Source: Torymus aiolomorphi | Lineage: Eukaryota > Arthropoda > Insecta > Hymenoptera > Torymidae | Assembly (NCBI GenBank): GCA_036365515.1 | Contig: CM070873.1 | Location: forward strand, 216,241,376 to 216,305,375 | Reading direction: 5' to 3' | DNA length: 64,000 bases | Part shown: positions 11,411 through 22,312 of the stretch, in pieces | Numbering within the stretch: the first letter of the stretch is position 1 | How the letters are laid out: the number at the start of each line of letters is the position of its first letter | The notes under the pieces: model-generated | Databases searched by the model: none | What the model was told of the DNA's origin: nothing | The model's input: only the letters and a program-made list of their open reading frames with translations | Made by a program: the position numbers and the translations under genes

Positions 11411-12033
11411 GGCCAAAATCAACTGAAAAAAACTAGAAAAATATGGTTTAAATAATATATTGTATACGTATATCATAAATAGCGACTATTTCTGATAAAA
11501 TGGGTCAAGGCAGAAGTTCCCAGACCCATTTCGTACAGAGTTCAATATTTTGACAGGTGTGTATTTTTTTATGAGAATGATCTGATGGATTTTAATGAAC
11601 CAAAGCTTAAATTACTTGAAATTTTTGTAGTTATGGCTCGAAGAGTTAGAAATATAAAATTTTTTTGAGCAAATATTTTTTTAATGGGAAAAACTACTTT
11701 ATTTTCAATAATTGTATGAATTTTTTTTTGTTTTTTTTTGTTGGTTTTAGTATATACAAATTATTTATTCAAATATTTTTTATATTTTAAACTCGTCGAG
11801 ACATAAATACTAATTGCAAGTAATTTAAGCTTTAGTTCATCTAAATCCATCGTATGGTTGTTTCAAAAAACTGCACGTCAGTCAAAATATTGAAAATGTC
11901 ATATCTCTGAATAAAATAGATCTGAAAATGTCTACCTTGGCCCATTTTATCGAAAATAGTGTCTATTTATGAGATATCTATTGTATAATGTTGAAAACTT
12001 ATTTTTCTATTTTTTTTTCAGCTGATTTTGGCC
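11411..12033. repeat. Large palindrome (fold-back element), arms about 270-300 bp
   Basis: The left end GGCCAAAATCAACTGAAAAA is matched inverted by the right end ending CAGCTGATTTTGGCC (12033). Further inward the arms match through ATAAATAG(C/A)...ACTATTT, ATAAAATGGG(T/C)CAAGG, CAATATTTTGAC, and GATGGATTT...AAGCTTAAATTACTTG. The centre lies near 11720. The arms are diverged by substitutions, so this is an old insertion and not an assembly fold. Confidence 0.85.
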
Positions 12034-12057
12034 TCAGAAGACATATGTGTAAGACCG

Positions 12058-12342
12058 CCTTAATATAAAAAAGAATAGCGATTTACGTCTTGAACAAATT
12101 CAGTTGTCCTGTGTTATCCAATAATACATCGTTCTACAACGTTTGAAGGCAAAAAATCAACGACACCTTTGCTTATTTCTGGAACGAAAATCAACGAAAA
12201 TCGATGAAAGTTCGTTTCAACAATAAACAAAACTGTCCTTGTTTTTTTTGCCTTGTAACTTTGTAGAACGATGTATTACTAGATAACACATGGCAACTGA
12301 ATTTGTTCAACGCGTGAATCGCAATTCTTCTTTTTTATATTA
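12058..12342. repeat. Second palindrome directly adjoining the first
   Basis: The left arm AATATAAAAAAGAATAGCGA, then GAACAAATTCAGTTG, TGTGTTAT and AATACATCGTTCTACAA, is inverted at the right (TTGTAGAACGATGTATTA, CAACTGAATTTGTTC, TCGCAATTCTTC). The loop is near 12195. It begins within about 25 bases of the end of the larger palindrome, so the two may be parts of one compound element. Confidence 0.8.
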
Positions 12343-13600
12343 CATGTCCCGCCGGTAAAACAGTGTTATTATAGTAGAGTACAGTGCGACACTAAAAAAA
12401 TGAATGTACTTTTGCCACCGACTTATTAGATTATATAGAAAAACTTAGTAGCACAAACGTCGTCAAGGCCGCAGTTTATTGAGCGCAACCTGTGTCGCAA
12501 CACCTTGGTTCGGTTTGTACGTACAGTCGCGTTTCGGCAGCGGTAGCGGCAACGACCCGCGTCCCGATAAGAAAGGTAATCCTTTTCTCGGCAAAACTCT
12601 GACTCACCGCACGCAAAAAACCACCGGGGATCTGGCGTTGGAGGTTTCGTTTTTGCTCGCGCATGCACTCTCTCTCTCTCTCTCTCTCTTTCCTATATCT
12701 TCTGCTTTCTCGTACCGCTGTCAATGTATTTACTCTCTTTCCTTTTCCAGTTTCTAATCGCTCGCTACTTCTCATTCTAACTTCGACTTTCTAATATTGC
12801 TGCGACGATGCACCCTATAAAACAATATTGAATAATTACGACGATATAAGTCATATATTAAATCTAAAAGTAAAATGTAACTCTTCGATTATATAAGGAA
12901 ATTTGTTATCTTTAGCATATTTATGTAAATATTTTCTAAATATAAATCTTGTAACCTGTATGTAAGTTGCTAGACTCTTAGCTTTGTAGCGTGTAATTTT
13001 TTAAAATCTAACAAAGTATTCACAAGGTAAAACATAATTAAAAGAACGTAAAACGAATACGTCTAAGAAGGTCTGGAAAACCTATATTCAAGTATGATAA
13101 ACCATACATAAAACAAATCGCTGTTGTAAAATAAATATCGTCGTGCAGTAAATAACGTTGCAATGTGCGGGCTTACGGAGAGTATAAGCTCGAGCCGGGT
13201 CGCAAAAAGATACTATAGAGCAGCGTGTGGGGAAGCTCAGCCGTTAGAGATCGGATCCGGAAAGTCGCGGTTGACGTCGTCGACGACGGAACTTGAAAAT
13301 CCCATTGCGCTCGTCCTGTACGTAAGCGCCTCGGCGCTCCGAGTCGTCCCACCATCGCGCTAATTTCTTATCTGCGAACGATGATTTTGGGATTATTGAA
13401 GGGCATAAGCACGAGATGTTTTTGATCTGTCTTGTCGCACGTCGCTTGTGTCTTAATCACCAGATGCATCGAACTCAATGTTTGGACAAACTCAAAGTTT
13501 TCTCTTTATTAAAATGGAGAATCGATATATGTATATAATTTTGTTGATGGGCAGCCTTCTATGGCATTCGATTTTTAAAGTTATATTATTGAATGTAGAG
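12343..13600. other. Non-coding stretch with two CpG-rich patches
   Basis: Patches at about 12470-12780 (with a short (CT)n at 12668-12689) and 13160-13370 are CpG-rich and open in several frames. Nothing in them resembles a known protein. The intervening sequence is AT-rich. Confidence 0.35.
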
Positions 13601-13619
13601 AAATGTTTAGATGCATTAT

Positions 13620-13998
13620 CATGAAGTATTAGAAGACATACATAAGCAATTATATCAGCAGGAAATCGCATATAATAATTTGAAGTCTCTTAATCAAGAT
13701 AGAAAAGCAACAGATAATTTGATTTTATATTTGAATATAAGAGGTTTAAAAACTAATTTTGAGAAATTGCAAATCTTGACTTAAAGGCTGAAAATCAAAC
13801 CTTATGTGATAGTATGTGCTGAAACCGGTAATTTAGAACACGATCAATATTATAAACTAAATAGATATAATATATATTATAACCAGTCACATAAACAAAT
13901 CAGGTGGTGTAGTTGTATATGTGAAAAAGGATGTAACCCAGACAACTAACGTAATAGAACTGGATAGGCTAAACATACTAAATACAATTATAAATTAC
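13620..13998 (+). pseudogene. Non-LTR retrotransposon: endonuclease start, decayed
   Basis: The + strand around 13725-13800 reads LILYLNIRGLKTNFEKLQIL, then after a stop KPYVIVCAET, then YYKLNRYNIYYNQS, then after a frame change GGVVVYVKKDV. This order (a lead-in to NIRGL, an I-V-x-E-T string, then GGVVVYV) is that of the apurinic-like endonuclease domain of Jockey/CR1-type non-LTR elements. Several stops and shifts are present, and the domain is interrupted by a MITE at 13999. Confidence 0.65.
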
Positions 13999-14159
13999 TA
14001 TATAGTGATCCTAATGGCTTATCTACCAGGTAATGTTTTTGTAAATAAAAAACAACATTTGTCGTGTTTCGACGTTTCGGACACTTTTATTTGTGTCCCT
14101 CATCAGGATTAATGAGACAGTGTCAATCTAGTTACGCAGAGAACAATCCGCTCGTCAAT
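13999..14159. mobile_element. Half MITE inside the retrotransposon, hammerhead-like motif
   Basis: About 161 bases match the left part of the complete element at 37709-37940 (TATATAGTGATCCTAATGGC onward). The match stops at CTCGTCAAT, the mid-point of that element's palindromic centre. The right half is missing and is replaced by ATAA-rich sequence. It carries a hammerhead-like motif on the minus strand. Confidence 0.85.
14071..14106 (-). ncRNA. Hammerhead-like motif (copy 1)
   Basis: On the minus strand: CTGATGAG, then a perfect 6-bp stem GGACAC/GTGTCC with an 8-base loop, then GAAACGTC. The order and sequence match the two conserved strands and stem II of a hammerhead ribozyme core, with GTC as a possible cleavage triplet. 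I see no convincing stem I and no normal stem III within one copy, so activity is unproven. Confidence 0.4.
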
Positions 14160-14600
14160 TATAAACCTTAATTTATAATATAAACATATATAAATAATAT
14201 AAATATAATATAAACAATTATAAACCTTAAAAACAATAGTCATTTGGAAAACTCATCTATGTACAGATCACATGATTTGCATAATACAGAGTTTATTTTA
14301 AAAGTAAATCAATATTTGCAACTTAAGAAAAACGTTCAAAACCATTTGATAATAGGTGACTTTAATATAAATATAATGCTGCAAAATAATATTAGAATTT
14401 TCTATACAATTTTCTTGAAAATGGCTATTATCCTGGCTTTACTGATACAACTAGACCATATAATGTAACTACTGATAATGGAACATGCATAGACAATATT
14501 TTTATAAAAACTAGCTCAATTAATGCAAAAACTTTCAAATGACACTTATTACTGATCACTATCCGCTATTTACAGACATAAAAAAACCACTAGTGAATAC
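14160..14600 (+). pseudogene. Non-LTR retrotransposon: endonuclease end
   Basis: After about 60 bases of ATAA-rich sequence, the frame from about 14240 reads MYRSHDLHNTEF, then HLIIGDFNIN. The string GDFN is the conserved C-terminal motif of the endonuclease domain. A further frame change at about 14400-14460 leads to TTRPYN, then DNIFIK. Stops break the frame. Confidence 0.65.
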
Positions 14601-15435
14601 AGACATGGAAAAAAAGAAATTCATTAAATTACAAAAAAATGGCTATTGTAGCAAGTCAAAAATATTGAACTGAATACACACAAATTGAGGATCTAAACGA
14701 AGCAATAAACCTCTTTATAGATGGAATAATACAATGTCAAGAGAAATCAAAAAGGAACCCGATTAAAGACAATAATGTACCTAGAAAAGAATGTATTACA
14801 ACTACTTTACTAAAATCTTGCAAAAAAAGGACAAATTTTATAAACAATTTAAAAAAGATCCAATGAATGATAGCTTACAAAGTGAATATAAAATGTATGT
14901 TAAATGTCTAAACAAAGTTATAAAAGGTGCCAAAATTAAATACGATAAGGATCTTATAGAGAAAAACTCAGGTAATCCAAGGCAGCTATGGAAAATTATA
15001 AATTCCAAACTGGGTAACAAAGGTAAAAAAGATAATAATATAAGTGAAATATATGATGAAAACGAGGAGATAGTAAAAGACCCATCAAAAATTGCAAAAA
15101 TCATGAATGACTATTACGGCAAAATGGGCAAAGAAATAAGCGACAAAATTACTGCTCCAAGTAACAATTTTATTCAACTACCACCAAACGACTTAAATAC
15201 AATTTTCCTACATCCTACAAATGAAATTGAAATTCAAAAAATTATAGAAAATTTGAAAATCAAGAATGGCGGAGTTGATAAAATAAATGCTAAGACACTC
15301 AAAGCAATATCTGATCTTATAGCAGATCCTTTGGCACATATCATCAATATATGTATTGAAAAGACAATATGGCCGGATGCCCTAAAAGCTGCTGAAGTGG
15401 TACCAATTTACAAATCAGGGAACCGATATCATTAA
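14600..15435 (+). pseudogene. Non-LTR retrotransposon: linker and start of reverse transcriptase
   Basis: The longest intact frame (14791-15435, 214 residues) holds the region between endonuclease and reverse transcriptase: a basic linker (NPRQLWKIINSKLG) and then NGGVDKINAKTLK, which corresponds to the start of the RT domain. It ends at VVPIYKSGN, the usual entry to RT block 1, where a frameshift near 15421-15440 breaks it. The AT-rich codon use is like that of the flanks, as expected for an old copy. Confidence 0.8.
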
Positions 15436-15953
15436 TATCGAATATTGCAAAAATCTTCGAAAAGGTAATCTACGAAAGAATTTTTTATTTTATTAACAAG
15501 CATAAAATATTAAGCGAAAAACAGTTTGGCTTTATTAAAAACAAAGGAACCAGAAATGCTCTAAGCTGTATTACAAAAAGGATCTATGAGAACTTAGATA
15601 AGAGTAAGCCAATTATAGTCGCTTTTCTAGATCTAGCAAAATCCTTTGATACAGTTGATCATAGTATACTACTTCATAAGTTGCAAGCGTACGAGATAAG
15701 AGGCAATGCTTATAAATTAATGCAAAGCTACTTAGCAAATAGGAAGCAGAAAGTAAGAATTAACCGAAGTGAGAGTGAACCTATAACAATAACGATGGGA
15801 GTGCCTCAAGGAATAATCCTTGGGCTAATACTTTTTATATTATATATAAATAATTTACTGACAACAATGCCAGAAAACTCATTTTCTCATATGCTGATGA
15901 CACAGCAGTTATATCAACAGGTAAAACCTGGAAAGAAGTTAAAAGTGAAATGA
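15436..15953 (+). pseudogene. Non-LTR retrotransposon: reverse transcriptase core
   Basis: Past the frameshift, the + strand reads ISNIAKIFEKVIYERI and KQFGFIKNKGTRNAL, then FLDLAKSFDTVDH, which contains the first catalytic Asp region. GVPQGIILGLILFILYINNL follows. The YADD catalytic box is present (15890-15901) but in another frame, the one that continues into the next segment, so a single-base shift lies at about 15870-15885. All key RT motifs can still be seen, but the gene cannot be translated as it stands. Confidence 0.85.
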
Positions 15954-16665
15954 ATCAATATCTTGAAAAAGTAACAATATGGCTCGCATTGAATAAACTA
16001 ACATTAAACATAAGTAAAACTGTGTACATAACTTTCGGGAATTACTGTGATAGTGTACCAAAAAATTTAGATATTTATATTAACAAAGAAAAATTAAAGA
16101 GAGTGGACTCGTGTAAATATTTAGGAGTTAATTTTGATTATAATCTAAAATGGGATGAACATATTAACTACCTAATCAAAAAAACAAGTTACTTAAATTT
16201 CATCTTCTACAAAATTAATAAATTTATGCAAATAAATACGTTAAAGGTATATTTACTATGCGTTTTTTCACAGTGTTAGTAATTATGGGATAATTGCATG
16301 GGGGGGGGGGGGTCTATAAAAACAATCGACATTTGCTTCGAAATATACAAAAGAGACTACTTAAACTAGTTTTCAAAAACACTTTCGAGCAAAATAAACC
16401 AATGGATATTAAGCAACTATTCACATGGGACTGCTTAAAATATTATTACAACGAAATGAAAAATATATTCGCAAACTCAAATAGTAAGACAAGAAATAAA
16501 GTTATATTATTACCGAAAATTAACAAAAGAGTAAGCGAAACAAACAATCACATAACTGCAATAAAGACTTTCAATCTTCTACCAAACGAGCTTAAAACTT
16601 TAGATATAGACAAAAGACCCACTATGTACACGTCAAAAAAATGGATTGTGAAAAATATTTATTAA
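15950..16665 (+). pseudogene. Non-LTR retrotransposon: RT thumb and C-terminal region
   Basis: The first frame (to 16279) carries LNKLTLNISKTVYITF and CKYLGVNFDYNLKWDEHI, the usual post-YADD motifs. After a break next to a run of G at about 16301-16312, a second frame (16294-16665) carries LLRNIQKRLLKLVF and TAIKTFNLLPNELK, typical of the C-terminus of Jockey/CR1-group elements. There is no RNase H domain. The G run is a likely frameshift site or a sequencing error. Confidence 0.8.
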
Positions 16666-17434
16666 AAACGAGTTGAATATTAAGAATTAGCATTAGTTAG
16701 TTATAAAAGTTAAAGCTTGTGATTGACGTTTTATTACTCATCACCCGTCTAATATCTTTAATAATTCATAAACTTTTTCATTGAATTTTACACTTTAAAT
16801 CAATTTCAACAAGTTTCGAATTATTGCGTTCAAGCAGCCGTTTTATCATTTTAAGACATATTTTCTTAAAAGTTCGAGATTTTTTTATGCAGCTCGATAA
16901 AATTTTGTCAAGTGTCTTAAGATACTTAAAATTACAAAATCAAGAATGTACCATCAGTAATAATTTCAATAAGAGAATACATATATTCGCATCATCAACA
17001 ACGTTCTCAGAGATTACATATTATGCTAATCATAATTAGCATTATTCGCTCATAAAGGAGTTACGTTTTAGTTATTTTATTAACTTGGAATAGTTATAGT
17101 TTAGTGGATAATATTATTTTTATACTCGTAAATTAAAGGTAGAATAAAAATTCAGCTCATGAGAGGCTCGTTTACATTTGCTTATCAAACTTCTAGATTG
17201 CGCTGTCCAGAAAAACGAGGTGGTATGAGAATAAAATAAAGAGAGAAAAACTTTATAGTTCATTTTCGGACAGATTTGGTCGTACGATGAGATAGCCCTC
17301 TGGAGGAAGAAAATTGAATTCCATGTCGTTTCACGCTAATTCCTGGGCATCCGTTGAAGTCGATTTAGTTAACGCTGCTGGATTATGGTGGCATGAAGAT
17401 AACTGTGTAAGCCCTCCGGAGAGATGTTGCCCTG

Positions 17435-17440
<6 letters not shown>
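16666..17440. other. AT-rich stretch after retrotransposon
   Basis: The 3' end of the retrotransposon cannot be placed, because there is no clear poly-A or short tandem tail. No gene is seen. Confidence 0.35.

Positions 17441-17497
<57 letters not shown>
17440..17497. repeat. (GA)n microsatellite
   Basis: About 28 GA units, followed by a purine-rich CpG patch to about 17880. That patch gives open frames on both strands without family resemblance. Confidence 0.95.
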
Positions 17498-17504
<7 letters not shown>

Positions 17505-20351
17505 AGAGGGAGAGAGCGGAAACGGGAGAAGAGGAAAATGCGGTCGATCAGCCGCGTTATTCGCGTCCACCGATGCTCGCTCCTTCTCCTTCGTCCGGAC
17601 AGCTCCCATCTCTCTTCTTTGTCATCACCGTTCTTCTCTCCGGCGGCTATATTGCGAAATCGACATTCTTCGCGATTCTTATTTCCCGGGCACTCGCGCG
17701 CGAAATGAAATGCAAACGGGATTAGGGGGATTTATAGCCGCGAGAATTATTAGATTGATTCCCGCCTTTATACGTCCTTTTTAAGACTATAAGTGTCACT
17801 GGCTGACGGCGACGCCGGTGCGCCTCCGCCATCGACGTTGTGCTCAATAATGCGCGATTTAGATATTCGCTGGAAGAGAATATATTGACGGCTGACAGGA
17901 AAGATACGGGTTTTTACTTCAGCTTGAGAAGAGGTAATTTTTAAAAATTGCTTAAACTTTCAAATTGGGGGTATTCACTCGTGAAACTATATATTGTGCC
18001 TTCCCCAACGAAAATTCACTTTTTGCTTCCTCACAGAGGAAGCTTTGTGATAGTGAAAAAAAAAGTTTTCGATAAAATATGTTCGGAACGTTGTATAAGA
18101 CATGTAGGATCGAAATATGTGTGTGTGCGTGTGTATGTGCGCGCGCGTGTGTGTCTGCGTAGACACCTACATCTCGGAATTTATTTGACCGATTTTTATC
18201 ATACAGGGCTTATTCGGTTTGTTTTCATTTACAGACTTCGGGAAAATATTTCTTTTTTGTTAAAATTAATTTTTTTTACAGCGCTTTTTCAAAATTTGAA
18301 ATTGTATTTTTCATTTTTTCATACTTTATTAAGTTAATATTGTGTTTTTATTATAAATGCACTCCAAGCAGGATAAAATTCTCTACAATAAAAAAAAATA
18401 GTGTCGATACCAATCATATAATCAATCCTTAGTTATTGATGAAACCGTGATTTTTTAAAAATAGGTTATATCTGTAAAATAACTAGGCGCCCGTACTCAC
18501 TCCCCTGCGCACCGCCCTTTGCTCGCCACGCCAACCCACCGCTGTCTATGCAAAAACTTCGTTTTTACATACGAAGCACGATTCACCATTGCAAAAATCT
18601 CAAATACTAATATATTATTTTATAATAATGTGTTTCCAAAAGCAACTTTTGTCTTCAATATTTCTGTTGAATTGTAAGCGAAAATCTACTATTACTATAG
18701 GTACTGTTCAGTTACATTATTACAGATATATTTTATAAGAAATAAATCGTTTGCATTTTACAAGAACATCTAAATGATCGTGAATGTCTGTATGCATATG
18801 TGTAAAACTTTTTTAGTCTGCATTTCCAGAGACGCGAACGCATACACCTTTTAGTTTTAGTTTTAGAGCTAGAAAAATTGTATCATAAAAAATCGACGAA
18901 AGAAAGATGTTGAGAGAATGATTTAATCATGTGTGTCTAAGAATATTTTGCAAAGTCATTCACCCCGTGAAAAGAGGATCCTCGAAAAGTTTTATAAGTT
19001 AGTTTTGACGCACACGAGCATAGGGCCATAAATATAGGTATCTTCACTTGCTGTTACATGACAGTTATTTAAGGTACTATTGAAGAAAATAACTTAGTTG
19101 GTAAGTGAGGTATTATGTGGTAGTATGTAAAATCAAGAAAAAAAAAGGTTAAACCTCTTAAAGCTGAAATATTCAGCATCAAGTAATGTTTTTAGCCATT
19201 TGTCAGAAAGGCAGTACAGGCCAAGCCACTTGAAATTTAATGTTTTTATAGCTGAAAAAAGAAATCACCAGGAGACATTTTCAGAAAGCGAATGTGTTAT
19301 TAAGAAAATGATAAGAATGCAAATAAAAAGAAAAGCAGTGTTTGTCTATTTGGTTAAAAAATTATTGCAATGTAAAGAAATGGTATCTAATCTAGCGCAG
19401 GTCGACGAGAATATAAGAGTGAAAGAAAGAAAGATCGAATGAAAGCGCGAAATAGGGATACACTTAGCGTCAACAATTTTTATTATTTACCTATTTTATC
19501 GTTTTTATGGTTTATTTTAATTCACAACATACTGATGTAAGAGAGCGTGCATTTATCTATAAGCGTATCACTTAAAACTGTTGTGTTAAATAGGGTAAGT
19601 GTGCCAGTTACTGTGTCCCCTAAGCGCAGACAACAAGTTTCAGTTACTGGGCATTTGAAAGTGCGAAAAAACCAGTAACTGGTAATGGCATTATCTTTAT
19701 ATATATTATGAAATATATTGAAGAATGAGTAGGGGGGGGGGGAGTTATAGATTATTTTTTCTCTTTTAAAGCTAGCTCGAAACTGGCTTAGCCCCGTGCA
19801 ACTGCTCATGAATATCTATAAAGTGCCGAAGGCGTGCATGCACAGCGTTAGAGTCGACTGCGCTCGCTTGTACACGGTACATGCGATCCGTCGAGGGCAA
19901 AGAGAACGAGAGGGATGGAGAGAATGCAAGAGAGAGAGAGATGAGGGTGCGCACGTGCGAAGAGCTTCGTAAACGATTCGCGGGGGGCGAAGCAGGAGGA
20001 CGCTTTGCCTCTATTACCATGCAGCTTTAGGTGTGAGCGTGGAATTTATTTAGCGGTAAGCTGTAAAACATGTTTGGAAAGGAGATCAAGGACCGAGGTA
20101 GAGAGAGAAAGCAAGCGAGGCACATGGTGGACCAAACCTTTAAAGCGAGACGCTGCGAGGCCGGGGTGTGCCTTGGGAGATGCGCACGCTATCGAGAAAC
20201 CGTAGAGCACGAGAAACGCAATAATATAATGGAGGCTCCAGGTCGAACATTGTTTGTTATGTCTACTCTGGAAAATTGTCAGAAACTCTATTGTTGTCTT
20301 TTAATATTTGCTTGAATTCATCTATCACTGTCTATTGGTCAAGCAAAGGCA
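17498..20351. other. Non-coding stretch
   Basis: CpG-rich patches at about 17520-17880 and 19800-20215, AT-rich elsewhere. A G run lies at 19733-19741. A short inverted repeat CCAGTTACTG/CAGTAACTGG flanks about 19610-19682. The open frames at 17948, 19200 and 20005 have no recognisable domains. Confidence 0.35.
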
Positions 20352-20572
20352 CACGAAGAAAAATTGTGTAGGAAAATTACTATTTTCGATAGTAGCGTGG
20401 GACAGACTCAAATTTTCATGAAATTTACTAGGATTTATAGCAAAAATTGTTATTATTTTGTAATTTTTATACTATATACTGCAGTAATTTTCATGAGAAA
20501 ATGAGTTTAACCCTCGTTTAGTATATCAAAAATAGTAATTTTTCCTACACAGTAATTTTTTTCCTTGCAGTA
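20352..20572. mobile_element. Short TIR element related to the CACTGAG family
   Basis: The left TIR TGTGTAGGAAAATTACTATT (from about 20365) is inverted at the right (AATAGTAATTTTTCCTACAC, about 20532-20550). The outer ends (CACGAAGAAAAA / TTTTTTTCCTTG) resemble degenerate CACTGAGAAAA ends. At about 220 bases it lacks the tRNA-like core of the elements at 3651 and 50317. Confidence 0.65.
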
Positions 20573-22140
20573 ATCACCCGAGGGAGTAATCAACTTTACT
20601 CCCGCGTTGCATATAGAACTTTATTCTCGACTCAACTGTGGTCACTTTGACTTGGAAAAGTGGGACTATACATGAGACAAATTTTTAACTATGCCACGGT
20701 GGCAGTTTGTTTACGCCTTTTATAATTTATATTTTTTTTTAGTTTTAGAGTTTATAGCAAGGTATGCGACGACGACCTTAACTTTGACCCAAGAGTCAAA
20801 TTTATTGGTCAATTGAGGGTCAACTTGAAAATTTTAAATAGAAACTGAAAATAATTTTCTGAAAAGTTATTTGACCGTTCTGGAACTTTTAGAACACTCT
20901 ATATAAGGAAATAACATGTTACTTTTATCCCTCTGTTTTGGTCAATAAAGTGGCTATTACAGTGGAGTCGGAAAGAAAAGAAATTTCGTAGAGGATTAAT
21001 CACTGAAGATAGATAAATGATCGCCCGAGTTGCTTATATACAGTAGATTACCGCTATTTTGGTGCAAAAAATGACTTTCAATGCAAAGGCAGTTTCGAAC
21101 AAATACAAAATAGTTTAACAGATTAATTTTAAATTAATAAAAGTTTTTACAGCTGATACTATTGTATAAGTATTCTATTGTACAGTAATACAAGTAATGT
21201 CGGTAAATGCATAGTCAGACGTAATAAGTACACAGAAGACTATTGCCACTGAACCTTTTTATATTAAAACTGTAAACAAAGACATTTAAATGAATATCTT
21301 AAATGCTCTTCAGACCTTTTTGCCTTTCGAAGGCATTACGCACCACAGCGTTATTCGCCGATATAAAAAAGCTTTATTCGCCCTCGCGCCAACGAGAGAT
21401 AAATGGGTGTTTACGATAGTGCGCAGCGGGCTGCATAATTTAGCACCAATTTTAAGAATAGTATTATCAATAATGCAGGGAAAATCATCAGTGAGGTATA
21501 AAGCTGTGAGTCTGTCCCTTGAAGCCCCGTATACAAAAGCTAGCTAACGGGCGGTAAGAAGAAAAGGGAAAACGCTGACGTAGATCTACGGCGGACGCGT
21601 GCAGTACTACCCGAGCATCTGTATGTATCGTACGACTCTCTTCTTCTCCTCTTTTGTGTGCTAGTAAACGATCGGCGTCTTGCGTGCAGGCGCTTGTAAT
21701 CAGGAAAACCATTTCATTTATGTTTAACGAGCACGCGCGCCCGAGCAAGCGAACTCGAAGGAATTGGTCTCGATAATTTATGCATTGGATCGCGTCCAGT
21801 GTCCTCTGGCTGTTTAATACCTCCCCCGCGCGCGCTTTTACTTCTCCCCCGGGTATAAGCTCTCGCCTATAAGTGTACTTTAGTTTGCTAATATTTTTAC
21901 TTTATACAAACCCCTCAATTTTTTTTTGGGCTGACCAAAACATATTTTCGTAAAATATGATGCGCTTAACGAGAGACTTCTCCTGCCGTCGTTACTGCAC
22001 TTTATGTGTATACGGTATGCACACTGTTGATGCAAAAATCGATACTGCGAGGGTGACGAGCCGAGCGTCCTCTGTTCTATTTTTTTATCGTCTCCTTTTT
22101 TCACGTACCTTCGGAAAAGCTGTAGAAATCGTAAAAATAG
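20573..22140. other. Non-coding stretch
   Basis: AT-rich, with a CpG-rich patch at about 21540-21880. No supported gene. Confidence 0.35.
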
Positions 22141-22312
22141 AGCCGGTGGATGGACAGCAGGTGGTGATGGCACTGGCAGTGGCATCGCAGCAGCAGCAGG
22201 CAGCAACAGCAGCGGCGGCGGCAGTAGTACACCAAGCTCGATCGAAATTCTCATTGTCATGAGAATTTCCATTTTTAATCAGGACGCCGTGAGCCGATGT
22301 TAGCACGGCCCA
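22141..22312 (+). other. Triplet-rich segment, possible coding exon
   Basis: One frame reads GWTAGGDGTGSGIAAAAG, then SNSSGGGSSTPSS, then about 20 ordinary residues to a stop at 22309-22311. Another frame (from ATG at 22169) gives a Gln/Ala-rich peptide. Gly/Ser- and Gln/Ala-rich exons are common in insect N-terminal regions, including long 5' parts of channel genes. However, no acceptor/donor pair is compelling, and trinucleotide repeats also give such frames by chance. Confidence 0.2.
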
